NCBI GenBank assembly: GCA_002708905.1
Contig: PAPM01000011.1
Coordinates: forward strand, 177,627 to 241,626
Direction: 5' to 3'
DNA length: 64,000 bases
Source of the DNA: Pseudomonadales bacterium
Lineage (GTDB): Bacteria; Pseudomonadota; Gammaproteobacteria; Pseudomonadales; Ketobacteraceae
Made by a program: the position numbers and the translations under genes. Below the pieces are notes generated by a model. That model did no database searches, was not told where the DNA came from, and saw nothing but the letters and a program-made list of their open reading frames with translations. Each line of letters begins with the position of its first letter. Position 1 is the stretch's first letter. Positions 16,795 to 24,392 of the stretch are shown here, in pieces.

Positions 16795-19752
16795 ATGAAA
16801 CAAACTGAATACAGCAAATTGATACGGCAGGGTTCGCCGATGCTCTGCTGCGTCCTGCTGATGGTTTTTCTGCTTTTGTCATCCGTCTTCACCGGCACCG
16901 CAGTGGCAGCCACGCCAACGGAACCTCCCGCCACTACCCCAAGTGCGCCCGACCCATCCCATTTTCCTTTAGTGTTACCCAGTCAGTTACTGCACGACCC
17001 TGCCGGTAAGCTGGTTATCGAAGACCTTCTCGCTCATCGGGATTTCAATTGGGAGTCAGTCAAGGACCCAATCGTAAACCTGGGTTTCAATACGGATGCG
17101 ATCTGGGTGCATGTCAGTATTCCGGACTTTGTTGTTGGAAAGGACCATCTGTTGGAGGTTGGTTACCCGCTGTTGGACCAGTTGGATCTCTATTTCATAA
17201 GCCGTGGTGAGGTTATCAAGCAGATCAACACCGGTGACCAGCGTTCTTTCTGGCAACGTCCTATCTGGCATCGAAATTACCTCATGGAGATCCCGTCTGC
17301 CGACAGTGGGTCACTTGAACTGTATATGCGGGTGCAGAGTGAAGGCTCCATAGAAATTCCATTGCGGGTCTGGAGTCGTGACGCGTTCTGGAATGTGGAA
17401 CAGGGTAATTTGCTATTGAAAGGGGCCTTCGCCGGCGTGTTGCTGGTCATGATCTTCTACAATGTCTTTGTGTTTCTGGTGGTGCGGGATCAAAGCTATC
17501 TGTATTACGTGGGTTACGGTGCCTCAATCCTGTTATTCCAGTTGTCTGTGGATGGTCTGGCCTATCAATATATGTGGCCGGAATTAAAAAGCTGGCATCA
17601 AACCAGCCTGATTCTGTTCATCGCTTTTGCAGCAGTGTTTCGTTGTATGTTTACCATTTCCTTTTTGGACTTGACGAAGCGCTGGCCGATGGCGGCCTGG
17701 ATACTGACGGCCGTTGTGACAGCAGCCTTGTTGCTCTCCACACTCTCCATTGTTCTGCCCTATAACCTGGCGGTAAAGCTGGCGACCATACTGGTGTTGC
17801 CCAGTACCTTGTTGTGTTTGGCAATTGGATCGGTATTGCTCTACCAGGGCATGCGCAGAGCTCGCTATTTTGTCGCGGGTTGGCTGGTTTACTTCGTTGG
17901 GGCATCATTGTTTGCGCTTGCCAAAATGGGCTGGATCTCGGTATCCGTCATGTCGGAATATCTGCTTCAGATAGGCGTGACTTTTGAGGTGGTGCTGTTT
18001 TCAATGGCCTTGGCAGACAGTATTAATCTGGAGCGACGGGAAAAGCAGAAAGCGCAGCGCCAATCCATTCAAAACCTGGAGCGTTACCGGTCGCTTTATG
18101 AGAACGCCGCAGAAGGGATCTACCAAAGCGACCTGGACGGACAGCTGATTGCAGTCAACCCTGCCATGGCTAACATGCTGGGATACAGCAGTCCTGATGA
18201 GTTACTGGCAGCCTTTTCCCAAAAGGAAGTGACTGAGTTTTTGAGTGAGGCGGATTATCGTGGTCTGACCCACAACATTATGGAGAAAGGTAAAGCCCAC
18301 CACTTTGAGATGAAAGGTTTTCGTCGGGATGGGCAAACTTGCTGGTTGTCAGTATCGGCAAAAGTGATCTCGGGTACGGAGTGGGGGCGGGACGCGATTG
18401 TCGAAGGTTTTGTGTTTGATATTACCCAGCGTAAACGTAACGAAGAACAACTGGTGTTTTTGTCCAGGCATGATCCTCTGACCGGGCTGGTGAATCGCCG
18501 TGAATTTGAAAGCCGTTTGTATCAGGCATTGGAAGAGGTGCATCACCAGGGAGAGCATCATACTTTGCTACTGTTGGATCTGGATCAGTTCAAACTGGTG
18601 AACGATACCTGTGGCCATGTGGCGGGCGATGAATTGCTGCGGCAGGTGACCCAAATTCTTCGTCAACTCACTCGTGGCGGGGATGTTTTGGCCCGCTTAG
18701 GGGGGGGTGAGTTTGCCATTCTGTTGACTAATTGCGTCGAGGCCAACGCGGTGAATGTGGCGGAGAAAATCCGCACCCAGATTCAGGTAATGCGGTTTGA
18801 GTGGGATGGCAGAGCGTTTAATCCGGCCGGCAGTCTTGGTCTGGTTCATCTTACGCAGCAAATGGAATCGGTGAAAGAGGTAATGAACATTGCGGATGCC
18901 GCTTGCCTGAGTGCCAAAAATTCCGGCCGCAACCGCGTGCATGTTTATGACCCCAAAGACACCTTGCTCGCAACACATCAAACCCAACTGGAATGGGCCT
19001 CACGAATTTCCGAATCCATAGAACACGACCATTTTCAATTGTATGTGCAGCCCATTGCGGCACTGTCTGGAGATACCTATTCCGGTAACAGCTACGAAGT
19101 GTTGCTACGCTTGCAGTATGGGAATGAAATGGTGTTTCCCGGTACTTTCCTGCCAGCGGCAGAGCGTTATAACCTGATGCCCCAGGTGGATCGCTGGGTG
19201 GTTGGGACCCTGTTCCGTTGGCTGGCCGGTAACCCTGAGAAGCAGAACGGGATTGCGGATATTTCCGTAAACCTGTCCGGTTTAACCCTGGGTGACAACG
19301 AGTTCCCTGCGTTCCTGCGGGAACAATTTCAGCGCTATCGCATTGCACCGGAAAAAATCTGTTTTGAAATTACCGAAACCATTGCCGTCACCAACCTGTC
19401 GAATACGTTGCGGTTTATTGAGGAGTTTCGTGCCATTGGCTGCAGCTTTTCCCTGGATGATTTCGGCAGTGGTTTCTCATCCTATGGCTATCTTAAAAAT
19501 CTGCCTGTGGACTATTTGAAAATTGATGGCGCCTTTATCAAGGATATGGTTGATAGCGAAATTGATCGTGCAATGGTGGAATCCATTAACCGTATCGGCC
19601 ACGTGATGGGTAAGAAAACCATCGCTGAATTCGTGGAAAATGACGATATCGCCGATCTTTTGCAGCGTATCGGAGTGGACTACGGACAGGGATACGGCAT
19701 CTCCCGACCATTCCCGATTGATGAGATAGAAGCCATCAAGTCCGCCGGTTAG
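16795..19752 (+). CDS. 7TM-DISM receptor with PAS, degenerate GGDEF and EAL domains
   Basis: A 985-residue c-di-GMP signalling protein. Order: cleavable signal or membrane segment near residues 17-38, extracellular 7TMR-DISMED2-type domain about 45-190, seven hydrophobic spans about 205-410, PAS domain about 425-560 (ENAAEGIYQSDLDG), GGDEF domain about 565-730, EAL domain about 740-985. The cyclase signature is GGGEF (G636-F640), so the metal-binding third residue is lost and synthesis is unlikely. The EAL motif reads EVLLR (E768), but the other catalytic residues are there: ISVNLSG, FEITET, LDDFGSGFSS, LKIDGAFI, AEFVEN and GQGYGISRP. Probably a phosphodiesterase driven by an external ligand, perhaps a carbohydrate. 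Confidence 0.92.
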   Translation: MKQTEYSKLIRQGSPMLCCVLLMVFLLLSSVFTGTAVAATPTEPPATTPSAPDPSHFPLVLPSQLLHDPAGKLVIEDLLAHRDFNWESVKDPIVNLGFNTDAIWVHVSIPDFVVGKDHLLEVGYPLLDQLDLYFISRGEVIKQINTGDQRSFWQRPIWHRNYLMEIPSADSGSLELYMRVQSEGSIEIPLRVWSRDAFWNVEQGNLLLKGAFAGVLLVMIFYNVFVFLVVRDQSYLYYVGYGASILLFQLSVDGLAYQYMWPELKSWHQTSLILFIAFAAVFRCMFTISFLDLTKRWPMAAWILTAVVTAALLLSTLSIVLPYNLAVKLATILVLPSTLLCLAIGSVLLYQGMRRARYFVAGWLVYFVGASLFALAKMGWISVSVMSEYLLQIGVTFEVVLFSMALADSINLERREKQKAQRQSIQNLERYRSLYENAAEGIYQSDLDGQLIAVNPAMANMLGYSSPDELLAAFSQKEVTEFLSEADYRGLTHNIMEKGKAHHFEMKGFRRDGQTCWLSVSAKVISGTEWGRDAIVEGFVFDITQRKRNEEQLVFLSRHDPLTGLVNRREFESRLYQALEEVHHQGEHHTLLLLDLDQFKLVNDTCGHVAGDELLRQVTQILRQLTRGGDVLARLGGGEFAILLTNCVEANAVNVAEKIRTQIQVMRFEWDGRAFNPAGSLGLVHLTQQMESVKEVMNIADAACLSAKNSGRNRVHVYDPKDTLLATHQTQLEWASRISESIEHDHFQLYVQPIAALSGDTYSGNSYEVLLRLQYGNEMVFPGTFLPAAERYNLMPQVDRWVVGTLFRWLAGNPEKQNGIADISVNLSGLTLGDNEFPAFLREQFQRYRIAPEKICFEITETIAVTNLSNTLRFIEEFRAIGCSFSLDDFGSGFSSYGYLKNLPVDYLKIDGAFIKDMVDSEIDRAMVESINRIGHVMGKKTIAEFVENDDIADLLQRIGVDYGQGYGISRPFPIDEIEAIKSAG

Positions 19753-19777
19753 GAGGACTCGATGGCGCAACGACTTA

Positions 19778-20893
19778 TCAGTCCGTCATTGCCAGATCAT
19801 CCATTACCGCTTTCAAAAAACGCGCCGCTTCACCACCGGTAATCACCCGGTGATCAAAGCTCAGGCTTAACGGCAGGAAACGATGGCTGGCAAAGCCTAT
19901 GCCGGTGTCCACCACATTGCTATAAATTCTTCCTGCGCCCAAAATGGCCACCATCGGTGGCACCACAATGGGATTGCCATAGCGTCCGGCAATGGTGCCA
20001 TAGTTGGATAGGGTGATGGTGGCTCCGCTCATTTCACTGGGGGGGATGGTCCGGTTTTTTACGTCCTGGCGCAGACGATTCATGCCTTCCCGCAGGTCAC
20101 CAGGTTCCCGTTCCGCTACGTTGCGCAATACCGGTACAAACAGGCCATCCGGCGTGTCGACTGCGATACCGAGGTCCACTTTCTCGATGACACGGAATGT
20201 GTCGTTACTGCTGTCATACCAAGCGTTGAGATTGGGCTCCTGCTTACTGGCGTTGGCGATGGCTCGCACCAACCGCAAGGTGATGTCTTCTTTAGCGGGC
20301 CAATGATCAATGTCCACATCATCGTTGATGGTGACTTTCACCACTTCCGCATGGGCCTTGGCCATGTTGCGGGCCATGCTGCGGCGTACACCTTTTAGCG
20401 ATTGTGCCTCACCTAAATCCTGGGTAAGACGGGCTGCCCGTTCCACATCGTCGCTGGTGATCATGTGATGATTGCCGGTGCCGGATATTTTGCTCAGATC
20501 CACTTTCAGCCGTTTCGCCAACGCACGAATCGCTGGGGTGGCCAGCGGTACGCTGGGGCCGGGGCGATAGGGGCTACCGATAACAAACTGTTCTCGCTCT
20601 GAATGTTGTTCTTTGGCAGCCTCCATCTTTCCCACCACCGTGCCGGTGTCCTCCTGTTGTTCTCCCTGAAATTCCAGAAGTGGTTCGCCGGTGTGGATCA
20701 GGTCGCCTTCCTCACCAAAACAGGCGGCAATGGTACCGTCCTGGGGGGCTGGTATATCGACGATGGCTTTCGCTGTTTCCACCGAGACGATGGTTTGTCC
20801 CGTGGTAACGCTGTCGCCGGGTTTGATGTGCCATTCGACGATTTCCGCTTCCTGCAGGCCTTCGCCCAGATCCGGTAGTTTGAAATATTTCAT
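19778..20893 (-). CDS. bkdB: Branched-chain 2-oxoacid dehydrogenase E2 (dihydrolipoyl acyltransferase)
   Basis: Core acyltransferase of a 2-oxoacid dehydrogenase complex, moving the acyl group from E1 to CoA. The 371 residues comprise a lipoyl domain with K42 in ETAKA, a linker, an E3/E1-binding domain near 120-155 with TPAIRALAKRL, and the catalytic domain. The C-terminal active-site motif is DHRVITGG: H348 is present, but the residue usually Asp in HRxxDG is T352. It overlaps the E1-beta stop by 4 bases (ATGA). No E3 gene follows, so lipoamide dehydrogenase must come from elsewhere. A pyruvate- or acetoin-type complex cannot be excluded, but the leucine dehydrogenase in the operon favours branched-chain substrates. 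Confidence 0.88.
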   Translation of the reverse strand: MKYFKLPDLGEGLQEAEIVEWHIKPGDSVTTGQTIVSVETAKAIVDIPAPQDGTIAACFGEEGDLIHTGEPLLEFQGEQQEDTGTVVGKMEAAKEQHSEREQFVIGSPYRPGPSVPLATPAIRALAKRLKVDLSKISGTGNHHMITSDDVERAARLTQDLGEAQSLKGVRRSMARNMAKAHAEVVKVTINDDVDIDHWPAKEDITLRLVRAIANASKQEPNLNAWYDSSNDTFRVIEKVDLGIAVDTPDGLFVPVLRNVAEREPGDLREGMNRLRQDVKNRTIPPSEMSGATITLSNYGTIAGRYGNPIVVPPMVAILGAGRIYSNVVDTGIGFASHRFLPLSLSFDHRVITGGEAARFLKAVMDDLAMTD

Positions 20894-21939
20894 GAGGCCT
20901 CCAGCGTTTTCACGGCCGCGTCTACGATGTCGCTTGCGCTGTTCATGTAGATGTTTTCCCGTTGCAGGTAGGGCATGGGGGTGTCAAATCCGGTGACCCT
21001 GGCAATGGGAGCCTGCAGGCTCCTGAATGCCTGTTCCTGAAGCGTTGCACTGATTTCCGCCGCCACGCCACAGTGGCGAGCCGCTTCCTGGATGATGACG
21101 CAGTGCCCGGTTTTCTGCACGGAGGCCACCAGTGTGTCGATGTCCAAAGGGCTGATGGTGGCAACGTCGATGACTTCAGCGGAAATACCCTGTTGCTGCA
21201 GTTTATCGGCAGCCTGCAGGGTTTCGTGCACCATGGATCCCCAGCTGATCAACGTAATGTGCTCGCCCTGGCGCAGTGTGTAGCAGGTGTCCAGGGGTAG
21301 CCCCACGCCATCGTCATAGATTTCCTGTTTCACCATACGATAGATGCGCTTGGGCTCCAGAAAAATGACGGGGTCCGGATCTTCAATGGCACTTAACAGC
21401 AGGCCATAGGCCCGGGTGGGGGATGAGGGGATGACAACCCGAATGCCGGGGATGTGGGCAAACAACGCTTCTGTGCTTTCAGAATGATGTTCCGGCGCGT
21501 GAATACCACCACCGTAGGGCGCCCGTAACACCATAGGGCAGGTCAACCGACCCCGGGTGCGATTACGCAGCCGCGCGGCATGGGAAACGATATGTTCCAT
21601 GGTCGCGTAAATAAATCCCATGAATTGAATCTCGGCCACCGGTCGCAATTTCTGCGCAGCCATACCCACGCTGATGCCGGCAATCAGGGTTTCCGCCAAC
21701 GGTGTGTCCATGACCCGCCGGTGACCAAAACGATCTTTTAGTCCCACTGTGGCTCGAAACACGCCGCCATTGGTGGCGACGTCTTCGCCCAGAACCACAA
21801 CATTGGAATCCTCATCCATGGCTCTGTGCAGCGCCATGTTAATGGCTTCGATCATGGTGACAACGTGAGGTGTTTTGCTATCCACCGGTTTGTGTTGTTG
21901 ACTGAGTGTGGCAATGTTTTCATGCATACCCATATTCAT
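20890..21939 (-). CDS. bkdA2: Branched-chain 2-oxoacid dehydrogenase E1, beta subunit
   Basis: Beta subunit of the heterotetrameric, thiamin-diphosphate-dependent E1 decarboxylase. The 349 residues show the family landmarks NMALHRAMDEDSNVVVLGED at the N-terminus, FRATVGLKDRFG, ETLIAGISVGMAAQKLRPVAEIQF and APYGGGIHAPEHHSES. The start overlaps the stop of the alpha subunit by 4 bases, and its own stop overlaps the E2 start, so all three are translationally coupled. E1-beta of pyruvate and branched-chain complexes look alike, so the substrate call relies on context. Confidence 0.9.
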   Translation of the reverse strand: MNMGMHENIATLSQQHKPVDSKTPHVVTMIEAINMALHRAMDEDSNVVVLGEDVATNGGVFRATVGLKDRFGHRRVMDTPLAETLIAGISVGMAAQKLRPVAEIQFMGFIYATMEHIVSHAARLRNRTRGRLTCPMVLRAPYGGGIHAPEHHSESTEALFAHIPGIRVVIPSSPTRAYGLLLSAIEDPDPVIFLEPKRIYRMVKQEIYDDGVGLPLDTCYTLRQGEHITLISWGSMVHETLQAADKLQQQGISAEVIDVATISPLDIDTLVASVQKTGHCVIIQEAARHCGVAAEISATLQEQAFRSLQAPIARVTGFDTPMPYLQRENIYMNSASDIVDAAVKTLEAS

Positions 21940-23015
21940 TCGCCTCCCAGTTTGGCCAGCTTTTCCACGGCCTGTTGTTTTTGTCGTACCAGGTGAGTCG
22001 GGGTTTCTTCGAACAGATAATCAAACAGATCTTCAACCGGCTGTGGTGGCTGTGATAAATAGGTTTGTACAGCCTTTTCCACTTCCTGCTTGCATTGTTC
22101 CTGTAACGTCTGTTCCTGCTCCTCATCCCATAAACCCCGTTCATGCAGATAGGTTTGTATGCGTTTTATCGGTTCCCGTTTCCAGGCGTCATTCACTTCT
22201 TCATGAGAACGGTAACGGGTGGCATCGTCGGCCGTGGTGTGATCGCCCAGGCGATAGCTGACAGCTTCAATCAGGGTGGCGCCCTTGCCGCTGTGGGCTT
22301 TTTTAACGGCGTAGTGAACCGCATCATAAACCGCGCAGACATCATTGCCGTCTACCTGAAAACCTTCGATGCCGGCGGCCACCGCTTTCTGGGCAATGGT
22401 TTCGGCGCCGGTTTGAATGTTGCGGGGCACCGAGATGGCCCATTGGTTATTGTTCACCACCATGATCATGGGCAGTTGCCAAACCCCCGCCAGATTCATG
22501 GCCTCGTAGAAGTCACCGCGGGAAGTGGCACCCTCGCCGCAGGTCACCAGGCTGCAACGTTTTTCACCGCGAATTTTCATGGCGCTGGCGACGCCGGCCG
22601 CGTGAGTGACCTGGGTGGCAATGGGAACACAATTGGGGAAGTCCTGAATGGATGTTCCGGTGAAATGATTGGCCCACTCATTGCCGCCCCAATATTGCAT
22701 TTGTTGATGCAGTGGAATGTCCCGCAGATATTGAGTGGCCTGGTCTCGATAGTAGGGCAGAAAAACATCTTCCTTACCCAGTGCCAGACCGATACCGGTG
22801 CCGATGGCTTCCTGTCCCAGGCAGGAGGCATAGGTACCCATTTGTCCTGTGCGTTGCAAGGCTACCACCCGTTGATCAAAGGTTCTGATCATTACCATGG
22901 TGCGATAGCTTCTAAGCAGCAGGTCATCGTTTATTGTTACAGGTAACGAGCCGGCCACAGCACCGTTAACGTCGATAAATTGTTTTTGTTGGTAAGGCGT
23001 TTTCGTGTACTGCAT
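21936..23015 (-). CDS. bkdA1: Branched-chain 2-oxoacid dehydrogenase E1, alpha subunit
   Basis: Alpha subunit of E1, carrying most of the thiamin diphosphate site: GEGATSRGDFYEAMNLAG followed by NNNQWAISVP, the GDG...NN-type motif, near residues 160-200. The phosphorylation-loop region reads YRLGDHTTADDATRYR near 255-270. At 359 residues it is a normal length. It begins 3 bases after the stop of the leucine dehydrogenase gene, so the first two operon genes link amino-acid deamination to oxidative decarboxylation of the product. Confidence 0.9.
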   Translation of the reverse strand: MQYTKTPYQQKQFIDVNGAVAGSLPVTINDDLLLRSYRTMVMIRTFDQRVVALQRTGQMGTYASCLGQEAIGTGIGLALGKEDVFLPYYRDQATQYLRDIPLHQQMQYWGGNEWANHFTGTSIQDFPNCVPIATQVTHAAGVASAMKIRGEKRCSLVTCGEGATSRGDFYEAMNLAGVWQLPMIMVVNNNQWAISVPRNIQTGAETIAQKAVAAGIEGFQVDGNDVCAVYDAVHYAVKKAHSGKGATLIEAVSYRLGDHTTADDATRYRSHEEVNDAWKREPIKRIQTYLHERGLWDEEQEQTLQEQCKQEVEKAVQTYLSQPPQPVEDLFDYLFEETPTHLVRQKQQAVEKLAKLGGE

Positions 23016-23018
23016 GGC

Positions 23019-24056
23019 TCAGGCCCCTCCGTGTGTTTCATATAGAATCTCTTCTGCCATCATGTCTGCCACGGTGGACGGCGGCAGATTTTCAACACAG
23101 GATCGGCTGAAAATATCGTAGAGCGTTTCACTGATGCCCCAGGTTTTATTCGAGATCTCCGCATTTGATGCGCGATGCATGCCCAGTGAAACCTGGATTA
23201 AGCCACCGGCGTTGATAACGTAATCCGGCGCATAAAGAATGCCTAGGTCGTGGAGTCGCTGGCCCATTTCAATGGTGGCAAGCTGGTTGTTGGCAGAACC
23301 GGCAATAATGTCGCAATTGAACTGCTGGATACTGTCTTCATTAATCACCCCACCCAAACCACAGGGCGCAAGAATATGGCAGTGGGCGGAGCAGAACTGG
23401 TCCGGTGCCATGGGTTCCGCATGGAAAACGTTTTGAGCCTGCCTGACTTTCTGTTCATCCAGGTCCGCCACCAGTAATTTTGCGCCTTCTTCGTGTAACA
23501 GCGATGCCAGGTGGAAACCGACATTGCCGATACCCTGAATGGCGACTGTGAGACCTTTCAGTTTGGAGTTGCCATAACGTTGCAGGGCTGCCGCTTTCAT
23601 CCCGGCCAATACACCCAAAGCAGTGTTCGGGGATGGGTCCAGGCCGTCACTATGATTGCCGGATACGTGAGGCGTTACCCGTCCCACTTCGTCCAGGTCT
23701 TCCAGTGTGGTGCCACTGTCGATAGCGGTGATGTAGCGGCCGCCCAACTCATTCACAAAGCGGCCGAAGGCGTTATACAAGGACTGCCGGTTAAAGGTGC
23801 CTTTGGGTTTGAGAATGACTGCTTTGCCGCCACCCTGTGGAACTCTGGCCAGGGCCGACTTATAGCTCATGCCTTTGGCCAGGCGGATTACATCATTGAT
23901 GGCATCCAGGTCGCTGTCGTATTCAATACAACGGCAACCGCCTAATGCAGGTCCGAGCTTGGTGTTGTGAATGGCGATAATGGATTTGAGTCCACTGGTG
24001 GGATCCGATTTGAAATGCAGCTCAGCCAGGTGAGCCTGCTCGATTATGTCGAACAT
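23019..24056 (-). CDS. ldh: Leucine (Glu/Leu/Phe/Val-type) dehydrogenase
   Basis: NAD-dependent amino-acid dehydrogenase that deaminates branched-chain amino acids to 2-oxoacids. The 345 residues include the glycine-rich GPALGGCRC segment, the catalytic lysine region VPQGGGKAVI, GRYITAIDSGT, and a Rossmann motif IQGIGNVGFHLA near residue 174. The length fits leucine/valine dehydrogenases rather than the longer glutamate enzymes. It is the first gene of the operon. A GGAAGGAG ribosome site is followed by ATG at 24056. The 5' leader has a palindrome at 24076-24093. Confidence 0.9.
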   Translation of the reverse strand: MFDIIEQAHLAELHFKSDPTSGLKSIIAIHNTKLGPALGGCRCIEYDSDLDAINDVIRLAKGMSYKSALARVPQGGGKAVILKPKGTFNRQSLYNAFGRFVNELGGRYITAIDSGTTLEDLDEVGRVTPHVSGNHSDGLDPSPNTALGVLAGMKAAALQRYGNSKLKGLTVAIQGIGNVGFHLASLLHEEGAKLLVADLDEQKVRQAQNVFHAEPMAPDQFCSAHCHILAPCGLGGVINEDSIQQFNCDIIAGSANNQLATIEMGQRLHDLGILYAPDYVINAGGLIQVSLGMHRASNAEISNKTWGISETLYDIFSRSCVENLPPSTVADMMAEEILYETHGGA

Positions 24057-24075
24057 GGATTGCTCCTTCCAAACG

Positions 24076-24093
24076 TGAGTGGGGTAACACTCA
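24076..24093. promoter_or_regulatory. Palindrome TGAGTG-N6-CACTCA in the ldh leader
   Basis: Two perfect 6-base arms separated by 6 bases, 20-37 bases before the leucine dehydrogenase start codon. The geometry is that of an operator for a dimeric regulator or of a leader hairpin close to the ribosome site. The regulator is unknown; no regulator gene is next to the operon. Confidence 0.4.
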
Positions 24094-24335
24094 TGGTTTT
24101 TCCGGTTGCGTATTGGTTACTGGATCGCAGTGCACAATACGTACAACGAATAGTTATAGTAAAAAATATAATGTATTTGTGCGCGCTTGCCGAGGTGAAA
24201 AAGTTGGGTTTTGTTAACGGCTTGTTGTTGTAAAACACTAACCTGTTGAAAAGCTTCGGGAAGGTAGACGAAATAAATTTGGAGAAAACGAAGTTGCTTG
24301 AACCAGGGATGCGCTTTTCTACGGTTTTTAATAAC

Positions 24336-24374
24336 AACGCCCGATTATAAAAAGCACTTATATAACCGGGCGTT
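24336..24374 (-). terminator. Hairpin after fabY
   Basis: An 8-bp perfect stem, AACGCCCG at 24336-24343 with CGGGCGTT at 24367-24374, 19 bases beyond the fabY stop. The minus strand continues GTTATTAAAAA rather than a pure T-run, so termination strength is uncertain. Confidence 0.45.
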
Positions 24375-24392
24375 TATTACTTATAGAGGTAT

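Larger units (their letters stand above)
24057..24392 (-). other. 336-base AT-rich region between fabY and the ldh-bkd operon
   Basis: No gene is supported here; the 97-codon minus-strand frame across it has no coding look. On the side nearest ldh it should hold the operon promoter, with several TATA-like hexamers on the minus strand around 24130-24180 and a palindrome at 24076-24093. On the fabY side it holds the hairpin at 24336-24374. Confidence 0.5.

Noticed and set aside
18700..18707. Eight-G run in the GGDEF region, possible sequencing error
   Set aside because: The frame continues intact through the EAL domain on both sides, so a length error is unlikely; the run simply encodes GGG in place of GGD.
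24044..24337. Minus-strand frame of 97 codons in the gap before ldh
   Set aside because: It overlaps the ldh start region, has no ribosome site and an AT-rich, non-coding composition; the span is better explained as promoter and leader.
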